Positions 1 to 5,343 of a stretch of 5,343 nucleotides of DNA are shown one piece after another. The stretch is from Sphingomonas paucimobilis (GTDB lineage Bacteria; Pseudomonadota; Alphaproteobacteria; Sphingomonadales; Sphingomonadaceae), in NCBI GenBank assembly GCA_945860425.1, contig CAMAQU010000128.1, forward strand, positions 1 to 5,343, written 5' to 3'. The position numbers were made by a program, and so were the translations under genes. Positions within the stretch are counted from its first letter, which is position 1, and every line of letters starts with the position of its first letter. A model generated the notes under the pieces. That model was not told the origin of the DNA, did no database searches, and saw nothing but the letters and a program-made list of their open reading frames with translations.

Positions 1-57
1 GGCTTCTTCCGCGACCGCCGCCCGCAGCTTTACGGGCGGATTGCAGAAGACATTTAG
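1..57 (+). CDS. C-terminal end of an unidentified rightward gene (partial)
   Basis: Reading frame 1 is open from the window edge for 18 codons and ends in TAG at 55-57; the peptide ends FFRDRRPQLYGRIAEDI. Its make-up (charged, with an aromatic residue near the end) and its position exactly abutting the next gene's stop argue for a true coding end, but 18 residues are too few to assign a family. Its TAG overlaps the TAA (54-56, complement) of the leftward gene, so the two genes converge with overlapping stops and no terminator space between them. The body of the gene lies outside the window. It could also be a chance open frame. Confidence 0.45.
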   Translation, partial: GFFRDRRPQLYGRIAEDI

Positions 58-584
58 CTGTCGATAATCTGACGCGCGTCCATGACAGTGACGTGCACCT
101 GATAATAATATTTGCCTGTCGGCTTTCCATTCTCGGTAAAGTCGATGCGGACCCGCCGCGCAAGGCCCTCAACAGCGATCCGCTTGCCCTTAAATCTCTT
201 TTCAAGCGCCGCGACATCCGCTGATCCGGCGAGCGCCTTTGCAGCGGGAGGAGAGAGCACGAGCGTCAGACAATTGCGGTCACGATAGTCGGCTTCGGAA
301 TTCAGGAAGAAGCGCCCATCCTGACTGCCAACGCCCTTAATCTCCAATTCAAACTCGGCTGCGACGGCCGCGCGTGGGGCAAGATAGGTTGCGTATGTCA
401 CGGCCTCGACAGGAGAGAGGCAGCCGCGTGCACAGGGCCGCCGTGCGCTCATGGGCGGCATGCGAACGACGGGGGGCGTTTCCGTTGCGGAGGCAGGGGC
501 CGGGGCCGGATTTAGACCGCGTGCGGCTGGTTCTGGCATTTGATTGGGCAGAAAAAGGGCCAGTGCGGCCATGAATAGGGTCAT
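54..584 (-). CDS. Small exported or membrane-anchored protein of unknown function, possible OB-like C-terminal domain
   Basis: The protein has 176 residues and I do not recognise a named family. Residues 2-12 are hydrophobic (TLFMAALALFL) and look like a short signal peptide or anchor, although no positive residue precedes them. Residues 17-50 are rich in Pro and Ala, a likely disordered linker. A folded domain follows from about residue 57: F-E-L-E-I-K-G-V-G, then R-F-F-L-N-S-E with D-Y-R-D, then K-G-K-R-I-A-V-E-G, then K-Y-Y-Y-Q-V-H-V. Alternating beta strands with a G-K-x-I-x-V-x-G turn resemble OB-fold-like bacterial domains; this is inference from pattern only. Cysteines lie at 51, 55 and 105. 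The start is well supported by a strong Shine-Dalgarno sequence. The gene lies 24 bases behind the uracil-DNA glycosylase in the same direction, so the two are probably co-transcribed. It is conserved in style and not obviously degraded. Confidence 0.8.
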   Translation of the reverse strand: MTLFMAALALFLPNQMPEPAARGLNPAPAPASATETPPVVRMPPMSARRPCARGCLSPVEAVTYATYLAPRAAVAAEFELEIKGVGSQDGRFFLNSEADYRDRNCLTLVLSPPAAKALAGSADVAALEKRFKGKRIAVEGLARRVRIDFTENGKPTGKYYYQVHVTVMDARQIIDS

Positions 585-587
585 CGT

Positions 588-599
588 CTCTTCCTCCCT
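588..599 (-). promoter_or_regulatory. Strong ribosome binding site of the small exported protein gene
   Basis: On the complement strand the sequence AGGGAGGAAGAG precedes the ATG at 584. Its GGAGG core (593-597) leaves 8 bases to the start codon, close to ideal. It occupies most of the 24-base gap behind the glycosylase stop, so the downstream gene can be translated efficiently from a shared mRNA. This site fixes the start of the 54-584 gene and is the best ribosome binding site in the window. Confidence 0.75.
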
Positions 600-608
600 G
601 CCAATAAA

Positions 609-1295
609 CTATCTCGTTAGCGCCAGTGTAAACACGTCGTTCAGCATCTCGGCATTCATCCGCCCGGTATTCTGGTTGTAGCGCGATGTGTGATAGCTAT
701 CGATCAAGCGGCGGCCATCCAGCAGATGGTGGACCGCGCCATGGGCAAAGCGGCGCTTGGGCAGCTTTTCGCCACAGGCTTTGACCACCGATTGATGGGC
801 GACTTGGCCGAGTGCGATGATCGTTGTCAGTTTTGGCAGGCTTGCAAGGGCTTGCTCCAAATAGGGGCGGCAGGTGCGCAGCTCTTCGGGCGTCGGCTTA
901 TTTTCGGGCGGTACGCATTTGACCGCGTTGAGGATCATCACACCGTTGAGGCTGGCCCCATCATCGCGAAAGCCGCCGAATAAATGGCGCGTATATTCCG
1001 GCGGATCATAAGTGATCAGACCAAAATCTCTGAGCCCGGCAAAAAGCATCTCGCCCGATGGATCGCCCGTAAAGGGCCGACCGGTGCGGTTTGCGCCATG
1101 TTTGCCGGGGGCAAGGCCTATAATGGCCAACCAAGCATCCGGATCGCCAAAGGCGGGGACGGGCGCATTCCAGAAATTCGAGAATTCTGAGTGGCATGTT
1201 TGGCGATAAGCGGCGAGCCTTGGGCATTGAGCGCAGTCATGGGCTGGCTCTGTTGCGGGAAGGGCGCTTAAGATCTGGGGGCTGTTCATGGTCAC
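609..1295 (-). CDS. Uracil-DNA glycosylase, family 5 (UDGb type), Fe-S cluster protein
   Basis: This cytoplasmic base-excision repair enzyme removes uracil, and in characterised UDGb proteins other deaminated bases, from DNA. It has 228 residues, close to the usual size of about 220. Motif A is GLAPGKHGANRTGRPFTGD at 60-78; it lacks the activating Asp/Asn of other UDG families, as expected for family 5. Motif C is HTSRYNQNTGRM at 202-213, which fits the family pattern H-x-S-R-x-N-x-x-T-G-R. Four cysteines placed as in the 4Fe-4S UDGs are C21 and C24 (C-x2-C), C127, and C142, with the K-C-V-P-P-E-N-K-P-T-P-E-E-L segment between the last two. The listed start is a GTG (1293-1295). An ATG two codons later (1287-1289) is equally possible and better spaced from the weak GAG upstream. 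A TAA in frame at 1305-1307 rules out a longer protein. It is transcribed divergently from folK and followed by the small exported protein gene. Confidence 0.93.
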   Translation of the reverse strand: MTMNSPQILSALPATEPAHDCAQCPRLAAYRQTCHSEFSNFWNAPVPAFGDPDAWLAIIGLAPGKHGANRTGRPFTGDPSGEMLFAGLRDFGLITYDPPEYTRHLFGGFRDDGASLNGVMILNAVKCVPPENKPTPEELRTCRPYLEQALASLPKLTTIIALGQVAHQSVVKACGEKLPKRRFAHGAVHHLLDGRRLIDSYHTSRYNQNTGRMNAEMLNDVFTLALTR

Positions 1296-1302
1296 CCGGC
1301 TC

Positions 1303-1310
1303 GCTTAAGC
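1303..1310. repeat. 8-base palindrome GCTTAAGC in the udg-folK divergent gap
   Basis: This perfect 8-base palindrome sits in the 25-base gap between two divergent start codons. Its two strands supply a TAA in frame with each gene: 1306-1308 on the plus strand for folK and 1305-1307 on the complement for the glycosylase. It therefore limits both starts to those listed. CGCTTAAG occurs again at 1265-1272 inside the glycosylase gene. A role as a protein-binding site is possible but unsupported. Confidence 0.5.
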
Positions 1311-1320
1311 GGGCTGGGCC

Positions 1321-1812
1321 ATGCGCACAAGCTATGCCATTGCTTTGGGGTCAAATCAGCCGCACGCTCGCTTTGGGCGGCCAGAGGCTGTGCTGCGGGC
1401 CGCCTGTGCCGAACTCTCGACTGGGGCGACTCGGTTGATTGCCATGTCTTCTATTCTGCGCTCCGCCCCCATTGGCCCGTCCCTGCGCACTTATGCCAAT
1501 GCCGCCGCCCTGATTGACACCACGCTGGACCCGCTGGAGCTGCTGGCGCACTTAAAATCTATTGAGGCCGCCTTTGGCCGTCGTACGGGCGGGCAGAGAT
1601 GGCGCGCGCGCGTGCTGGATCTCGATATTCTGCTCTGGTCAGAGGGGGCTTTTGAAGCGCCGGGCCTGTGCATCCCCCATATCGCCTTTGCAGATCGACG
1701 CTTCGTGCTCGACCCGCTGGCGCGCATTGCGGCCGATTGGCGCGACCCCCGGAGCGGATTAACCATATATCATCTAAAGGCGCGCCTTGACCGACAGCGT
1801 CCCGCCGCATAG
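1321..1812 (+). CDS. folK: 2-amino-4-hydroxy-6-hydroxymethyldihydropteridine diphosphokinase (HPPK)
   Basis: HPPK transfers pyrophosphate from ATP to 6-hydroxymethyl-7,8-dihydropterin, giving the substrate that dihydropteroate synthase joins to p-aminobenzoate in folate synthesis; it acts in the cytoplasm. The protein has 163 residues, the family's normal size. The N-terminal A-L-G-S-N motif is at 8-12, the Y-A-N-A-A strand at 58-62, and the signature R-W-R-A-R-V-L-D-L-D-I-L-L at 93-105, in which D100 and D102 correspond to the two magnesium-binding aspartates. The C-terminal I-P-H and R-R-F-V-L-D-P-L segments (118-133) are also typical. An in-frame TAA at 1306-1308 sets the ATG at 1321 as the first possible start. 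The ribosome binding site is weak (GGGCTGGG). The gene diverges from the glycosylase and ends 18 bases before tRNA-Lys. No other folate gene is in the window. Confidence 0.95.
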   Translation: MRTSYAIALGSNQPHARFGRPEAVLRAACAELSTGATRLIAMSSILRSAPIGPSLRTYANAAALIDTTLDPLELLAHLKSIEAAFGRRTGGQRWRARVLDLDILLWSEGAFEAPGLCIPHIAFADRRFVLDPLARIAADWRDPRSGLTIYHLKARLDRQRPAA

Positions 1813-1815
1813 GGG
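1787..1815 (+). promoter_or_regulatory. Possible sigma-70-type promoter for tRNA-Lys inside the folK 3' end
   Basis: TTGACC (1787-1792) matches five of six bases of the -35 consensus and is followed by a 17-base spacer and TAGGGG (1810-1815), a poor -10 that keeps only the initial TA. Transcription from it would begin near 1822, about 9 bases before the tRNA, with a GC-rich stretch at the start as in many stringently controlled stable-RNA promoters. The weak -10 makes this tentative; the tRNA might instead be read through from folK. Confidence 0.3.
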
Positions 1816-1829
1816 GAGCGTCCCAAGGT

Positions 1830-1906
<77 letters not shown>

Positions 1907-1950
1907 ACCTTGGTTTTAAAGTGGTTTTGAGAGAGCCTCCCACCCGACCC

Positions 1951-3093
1951 CTATTTGACGATGAGATTGTCTAGCGATCCCAGTCGATCGACTTGGATGG
2001 TCATCCGGTCCCCGGGCTGGAGATAGCGCTGTTGCTGCTTTTCAAGGGCAACCTGGCTTTCAATGACATGCGTCGTAAAGTTCGTGCCCCAGCCGCCAGC
2101 CAGCCATTTCACAAGCCCGCGTCCGATGGCGCGCGCGTCAATCCCGGCGAAGACCGTGCCGCCCGGCGTGCCGGCCAAAATCAGGGTGCGGGCGGGCACC
2201 TTGCCGTCCGCGTCAAAGGGCAATCGGGCGGTGCCGCCCCAATAGGCCCATTCACGGCCCCGCATCGCCCCCGCTTCGGCGAGAATACGGGTTAAATCCC
2301 AAATCCACATCTTGGCCTCGGTCCGTTGACGTTCTTGCCCATTGACGGAGAGTTGGAGCGTTACTCCCGACACAAAGCGATCCAGATCGCGCGGCACGAT
2401 GAACAATTCACCCACCGGCAGATAGCCGGGCGCGCTTTTGCCGCTGGTAAAGCCTTTGCCAGATTCGGGACGCTCCGGATCGACATTGCGCATCAATGTG
2501 GCCCGGTCGGTCACATCGTTGCACAGCATCAACCCACCCGTCGCGGCCTGATCCGTCCGCGCCGCTATGAGGGGGACCAGACACAGCTCAACCTCATAAT
2601 CGAGGAGGGCGTCTCCGTTCGCCACCTTCGCCCGTGAGGGCGTAGGGGTCACATATTTGGCAAAGAGAAATGGCCCGCCGTCCACCGTCGCTTCTTCGGC
2701 ATGTTCGCGGTAATTGGTTCCGGCGGCAATATGCTGGTCGCGCAGATCGACAGGCACGGCCAAATCCGCAACATCGGCTGTGACAGGGGTGCCGCCCGCC
2801 GCGATCAGCGCGCGGACCCCATCATAACCAAGCCGGTTGATGAGGCTAATGGCATCTTCGCCCGAATTGCCGACGGGCAAACCTGTAATTCTGCCATTGG
2901 CGTAACTGCTGACGGCGATGGTCTGTTTGCCGAGCCGGGCAAAGCTCAGTGCATCGCTGGTCGGCGCAATCTTGAGGCTCGGCGCGGTTGCCGGCGGGGG
3001 AGCGGGCCGGCTGGATTTGGCGGGCGTCCAGATAAGGTAGAGCGCCACAAGGCCGATAACGGCAACGAAGCTAACCAAGATGTTACGGACCAT
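1951..3093 (-). CDS. Fumarylacetoacetate hydrolase (FAH)-family protein with N-terminal membrane anchor
   Basis: FAH-fold enzymes cleave C-C bonds or hydrolyse, hydrate or decarboxylate oxo-acids using a divalent metal; the exact substrate cannot be read here. The protein has 380 residues from the ATG at 3091-3093. A hydrophobic segment at 4-22 (NILVSFVAVIGLVALYLIW) is followed by a Pro/Ala-rich linker at about 29-40, then the FAH domain from about 120 to the end. Seen there are G-T-N-Y-R-E-H-A-E-E (125-134), P-F-L-F-A-K (141-146), D-Y-E-V-E-L (165-170, with E167 and E169 as likely metal ligands), C-N-D-V-T-D-R (191-197), K-G (213-214), G-T-P-G-G (308-312) and Y-L-Q-P-G-D (357-362). A longer frame begins at a TTG at 3151-3153 and would add 20 residues, but the ATG has the better ribosome binding site and places the membrane segment at the N-terminus. 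It lies 79 bases behind the amidohydrolase gene and converges on tRNA-Lys. Assignment to the FAH superfamily is firm; substrate and membrane topology are inferred. Confidence 0.88.
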   Translation of the reverse strand: MVRNILVSFVAVIGLVALYLIWTPAKSSRPAPPPATAPSLKIAPTSDALSFARLGKQTIAVSSYANGRITGLPVGNSGEDAISLINRLGYDGVRALIAAGGTPVTADVADLAVPVDLRDQHIAAGTNYREHAEEATVDGGPFLFAKYVTPTPSRAKVANGDALLDYEVELCLVPLIAARTDQAATGGLMLCNDVTDRATLMRNVDPERPESGKGFTSGKSAPGYLPVGELFIVPRDLDRFVSGVTLQLSVNGQERQRTEAKMWIWDLTRILAEAGAMRGREWAYWGGTARLPFDADGKVPARTLILAGTPGGTVFAGIDARAIGRGLVKWLAGGWGTNFTTHVIESQVALEKQQQRYLQPGDRMTIQVDRLGSLDNLIVK

Positions 3094-3102
3094 GTGTCGT
3101 TG

Positions 3103-3106
3103 CCCT
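3103..3106 (-). promoter_or_regulatory. Ribosome binding site favouring the ATG start of the FAH-family gene
   Basis: On the complement strand, AGGG within GACAGGGC lies 9 bases before the ATG at 3091-3093. No comparable purine stretch precedes the alternative TTG at 3151-3153. The site is moderate in strength but decides the choice of start. Confidence 0.5.
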
Positions 3107-3172
3107 GTCTTTAACGAACCCGACGATATGTCCCGGTCTGGACAAAGGCACAATGACGAAAGCGACTAATCG

Positions 3173-3811
3173 CTATTGGGTCAGACCAGAAAGTAGGTTC
3201 AGCGCCTCTGCCTCTGAAATGACTTCGGCATATTTGGCCTGCAAGTCGAAAAGATTGGCCGAGTGCGGGTCGCGATGCCGATCGCCACAGGCGTCGCTGA
3301 CGACAAAGGGGGCAAAGCCGCTCTGTAAGGCATCCAAAGCGGTCGCCCGGACGCAGCCAGAGGTGGACAGCCCCGTAATCAACAGCGTGTCGACCCCAAG
3401 GGCGGATAATTTGGTCGCAAGCGCTGTCCCGAAAAAGGCAGAGGCATATTGCTTCGTCACAACCAGATCAGACGGGGCAGGGGTTAGGCTTGGCGGAAAG
3501 CGGCCCAGATCAGACCCCTTGTCAAATGCCTTGAGAGCCGGAATCTTTTTATAAAACAGGCCGCCATTGGCACCGCCGGGTTCATATTCCACATTGGTGA
3601 AGATCACCGGAATACTGGCAGAGCGCGCGGCCGCCAAAAGCCGCTCATTGCTGGCCAGCGCGTCTTCCACGCCCGCGTAAAGCGGGGAGGCGGGATCGAG
3701 ATAGGCCATCACAAAATCAACGATCAAAAGCGCCGGGCGCGCGCCAAAGGCAAGGCGGCCATCAAAGGCCCCGGCGTAATTTTGAACGAGATCGGGATTG
3801 GCCTGGGACAT
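3173..3811 (-). CDS. Isochorismatase-fold cysteine hydrolase, N-carbamoylsarcosine/maleamate amidase-like
   Basis: This cytoplasmic amidohydrolase probably releases ammonia (and CO2 if the substrate is a carbamoyl compound) from an amide. The protein has 212 residues. The catalytic triad of the family is visible: D32 in L-I-V-D-F, K120 in V-V-T-K-Q-Y-A-S-A-F-F-G-T, and nucleophile C153 in T-S-G-C-V-R-A-T, preceded by the strand L-L-I-T-G-L-S. The T-S-G-C-V-R-A-T block and the C-terminal D-A-C-G-D-R-H with N-L-F-D-L-Q-A-K-Y resemble N-carbamoylsarcosine amidases and maleamate amidohydrolases more than nicotinamidases or true isochorismatases. The ATG overlaps the CoA-transferase stop by one base (TAATG), and no clear ribosome binding site precedes it, so translation is probably coupled. 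With a hydantoinase-type subunit upstream, a carbamoyl-amino-acid substrate is a reasonable but unproven guess. Confidence 0.9.
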   Translation of the reverse strand: MSQANPDLVQNYAGAFDGRLAFGARPALLIVDFVMAYLDPASPLYAGVEDALASNERLLAAARSASIPVIFTNVEYEPGGANGGLFYKKIPALKAFDKGSDLGRFPPSLTPAPSDLVVTKQYASAFFGTALATKLSALGVDTLLITGLSTSGCVRATALDALQSGFAPFVVSDACGDRHRDPHSANLFDLQAKYAEVISEAEALNLLSGLTQ

Positions 3812-4992
3812 TACATGATGCCCGCGGCCTGAAGCGCCTCAATGTCGTGCGCGCTCATACCGAGCAGCTCGCCAAAAACGTCTTCATTATGCTGGCCGAC
3901 TTTGGAAGGCGCAGGATGCCGCACGCTTGACGGGGTAACCGACAGCTTGGGAAAGGCGTTTTGCATCTTGAGCGTGCCATAGCGTTCGGTTTCCACGTCA
4001 ATAATCGCCTCCCGCGCTTGAAAATGCGGATCGGCAATCATCTCAGGCGCGCGATAGACGCGGCCTGCGGGGATGGAGCATTGGGTCATCAGCGCATCGA
4101 GCGAATCCACGGTCAAGGTGCGGGTCCACGTGTTGATCAGCTCATCAAGCTCCAACTGATTGGTGCCGCGCGCCAAATGCGTGGCGTAACGCGGATCATC
4201 GCCCAATTCGGGACGGCCCATGGCTTCGGCCAGACGCCGCCACAAACTGTCCTTATTGGCGCCAATCATATATTCGCCATCTTTGCACGAATAGACGTTG
4301 GACGGCGCAATGCCCGGCAGGATAGAGCCAGACCGCTCCCGGATCAGGCCCATCAGATCATATTCGGGAACGATGCTTTCCATCACCTGCAACACGCTTT
4401 CATAGAGTGCGGCATCGACCACCTGGCCTTGGCCCGTGCGGTCGCGGACATGGAGTGCAGCCAGCACACCCATGCAGCCAAAGGTTGCCGTCAGCGTGTC
4501 GCCAATGGAAATGCCCATGCGGCTGGGCGGACGATCTGGTTCGCCGACAATATAGCGCCATCCGCCCATCGCCTCACCAATGCCGCCAAAACCAGCGCGG
4601 TCGGAATAGGGGCCAGTCTGGCCATAGCCGGACATGCGGGCAATGATGAGCCGGGGGTTGATTGCCAACAGCGCGTCGGGGCCAAGGCCCCATTTCTCCA
4701 TTGTGCCGGGCTTAAAATTCTCAATGAGAATATCGGCCTTCGCCGCCAGTTTACGGACAATGTCTTGGCCTTCGGGCACGCGCAGATTGATCGATACCGA
4801 CCGCTTATTGCGGGCAATCACTTCCCAATTGACCTTGGTGTCGCCTTGCCCCCAATCGCGCATGGGGTCGCCAGCGCCGGGTGGTTCCACCTTGATCACA
4901 TCGGCGCCCATATCGCCCAAGAGCTGGCCGCAAAACGGCCCAGCCAAAAGCTGGCCCATTTCAACAACGCGCAGTCCGTCTAAAGCACCCAT
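3811..4992 (-). CDS. Class III (CaiB/BaiF family) CoA-transferase
   Basis: Class III CoA-transferases move CoA from an acyl-CoA donor to a carboxylic acid through an aspartyl anhydride intermediate, acting in the cytoplasm as interlocked dimers. The 393 residues match the family's usual length of about 390-420. The N-terminus G-L-R-V-V-E-M-G with A-G-P-F-C-G and L-G-D-M-G-A-D-V-I-K-V-E-P-P is diagnostic. R-N-K-R-S-V-S-I-N-L (61-70), L-I-E-N-F-K-P-G (89-96) and S-G-Y-G-Q-T-G-P (121-128) follow. The likely catalytic Asp is D165 in G-I-S-I-G-D-T, ahead of G-V-L-A-A-L-H-V-R-D-R-T-G-Q-G-Q (175-190). The second domain keeps I-P-A-G-R-V-Y (307-313) and a D-P-H-F-Q-A-R-E (321-328) segment. The start is 9 bases after the stop of the hydantoinase B gene, with GAG/TGAG in the gap as ribosome binding site. 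The donor and acceptor acids cannot be told from sequence; similar proteins use oxalate, carnitine, succinate, itaconate, mesaconate and aromatic acids. Confidence 0.95.
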   Translation of the reverse strand: MGALDGLRVVEMGQLLAGPFCGQLLGDMGADVIKVEPPGAGDPMRDWGQGDTKVNWEVIARNKRSVSINLRVPEGQDIVRKLAAKADILIENFKPGTMEKWGLGPDALLAINPRLIIARMSGYGQTGPYSDRAGFGGIGEAMGGWRYIVGEPDRPPSRMGISIGDTLTATFGCMGVLAALHVRDRTGQGQVVDAALYESVLQVMESIVPEYDLMGLIRERSGSILPGIAPSNVYSCKDGEYMIGANKDSLWRRLAEAMGRPELGDDPRYATHLARGTNQLELDELINTWTRTLTVDSLDALMTQCSIPAGRVYRAPEMIADPHFQAREAIIDVETERYGTLKMQNAFPKLSVTPSSVRHPAPSKVGQHNEDVFGELLGMSAHDIEALQAAGIM

Positions 4993-5001
4993 TTTCTCAA
5001 C

Positions 5002-5343
5002 TCATTCTGCGGCTTCGGCATGCATCCAGACGGGCTGAATGGGCGCCTCTAAGCCAGTTTCTGCGACACAATTTGCCCGCAGTGCATCAATGCCGGGGCC
5101 ATAGTTGAACAGTTCTAGCGCGGGACGCGTGGCGCGCATTTGCGTGCGCAATGCCTCTGTCGCGGCCATGTCGACTTGGCCCTTTGCATTGGCAACCACG
5201 CCATAATCGCGCGCACCTTCGGGCGTGACGAGCCCTTGGGTGATTTCCTTGCCGACAAGAGCAGCATCACGATCCAGCGGATCGCCCCAGCCGCCACCAC
5301 CCCAGGTGATGAAGTGCAGCTGATCGTCGACGTCCACATGCAC
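5002..5343 (-). CDS. Hydantoinase B/oxoprolinase family protein, C-terminal part (truncated by window edge)
   Basis: The visible 113 residues are the C-terminal fifth of a protein that is normally about 500-600 residues long; the frame is open to the window edge, so the N-terminal part lies beyond 5343 and no start is present here. The glycine-rich block T-W-G-G-G-G-W-G-D-P-L-D-R-D (fragment residues 13-26) and the following G-L-V-T-P-E-G-A-R-D-Y-G-V-V are characteristic of HyuB-type subunits, found in N-methylhydantoinase, 5-oxoprolinase, caprolactamase and acetone/acetophenone carboxylase systems. These work in the cytoplasm with a HyuA-type ATP-binding partner, expected just outside the window upstream. 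The tail F-N-Y-G-P-G-I-D-A-L-R with E-T-G-L is also seen in this family. It leads the operon part visible here, 9 bases before the CoA-transferase. Which of the family's reactions it performs cannot be decided from this end. Confidence 0.9.
   Translation of the reverse strand: MHVDVDDQLHFITWGGGGWGDPLDRDAALVGKEITQGLVTPEGARDYGVVANAKGQVDMAATEALRTQMRATRPALELFNYGPGIDALRANCVAETGLEAPIQPVWMHAEAAE

Noticed and set aside
374..574. Plus-strand open frame opposite the small exported protein gene
   Set aside because: It is Arg-rich with no motif, lies within a well-supported antisense gene that has a strong ribosome binding site, and fits a shadow frame.
1253..1274. TTGCGG ... TAAGAT as a folK promoter
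   Set aside because: The spacing between the two boxes is 10 bases, far short of the 16-18 needed.
1349..1354. TTGACC on the complement inside folK as a -35 for the glycosylase
   Set aside because: No acceptable -10 lies 16-18 bases further on; CTTGTG falls at the expected place.
1929..1941. Hairpin GGGAG-GCT-CTCTC on the complement as terminator for the FAH-family gene
   Set aside because: The stem has only five pairs including a G-T pair, a 3-base loop, and A-rich rather than T-rich sequence after it.
3129..3144. Inverted repeat TGTCC-6-GGACA in the gap before the FAH-family gene, as a possible operator
   Set aside because: Five-base arms are expected by chance at many places in a window this size, and no regulator gene is nearby to support it.
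3094..3153. Upstream TTG start extending the FAH-family protein by 20 residues
   Set aside because: The extension has no convincing ribosome binding site, would put polar residues with two Cys before the membrane segment, and the ATG at 3091-3093 has AGGG at good spacing.
3961..4983. Long 340-codon open frame on the plus strand opposite the CoA-transferase
   Set aside because: It is fully antisense to a firmly identified gene. Its protein is rich in His, Ala, Gln and Arg with no recognisable motif, as expected from third-position GC bias in a GC-rich genome.

Overview
The window reads as ordinary chromosomal DNA of a GC-rich alphaproteobacterium, most likely from the Sphingomonadales. That placement is inferred from protein style and base composition; no marker gene fixes it. 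Coding density is very high. I see no insertion sequence, CRISPR array, phage gene or other mobile element, and no gene-free stretch longer than about 120 bases.

Left part (1-1812). The end of a rightward gene meets, tail to tail, a leftward pair of genes: a family 5 (UDGb-type) uracil-DNA glycosylase, followed after 24 bases by a small secreted or membrane-anchored protein of unknown function with a very strong ribosome binding site. Head to head with the glycosylase, across only 25 bases, is folK, which makes a folate precursor. folK is followed after 18 bases by a complete tRNA-Lys(TTT) gene with encoded CCA (1831-1906).

Right part (1951-5343). Four leftward genes follow in one direction: the C-terminal end of a hydantoinase B/oxoprolinase-type subunit (cut by the window edge), a class III (CaiB/BaiF) CoA-transferase, an isochorismatase-fold amidohydrolase resembling N-carbamoylsarcosine/maleamate amidases, and, after 79 bases, a fumarylacetoacetate hydrolase (FAH)-family protein carrying an N-terminal membrane segment. 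The first three are packed as an operon (9-base gap, then a 1-base stop/start overlap). They look like a catabolic module in which an amide, hydantoin or lactam is opened, a carbamoyl or amide group is hydrolysed, and an acid is activated with CoA. The FAH protein may belong to the same pathway or be a separate unit.

No clearly new biological system is visible. The items most worth checking are the membrane-tethered FAH protein, the substrate of the hydantoinase/CoA-transferase/amidase module, and the conserved-looking secreted protein coupled to the DNA-repair glycosylase.
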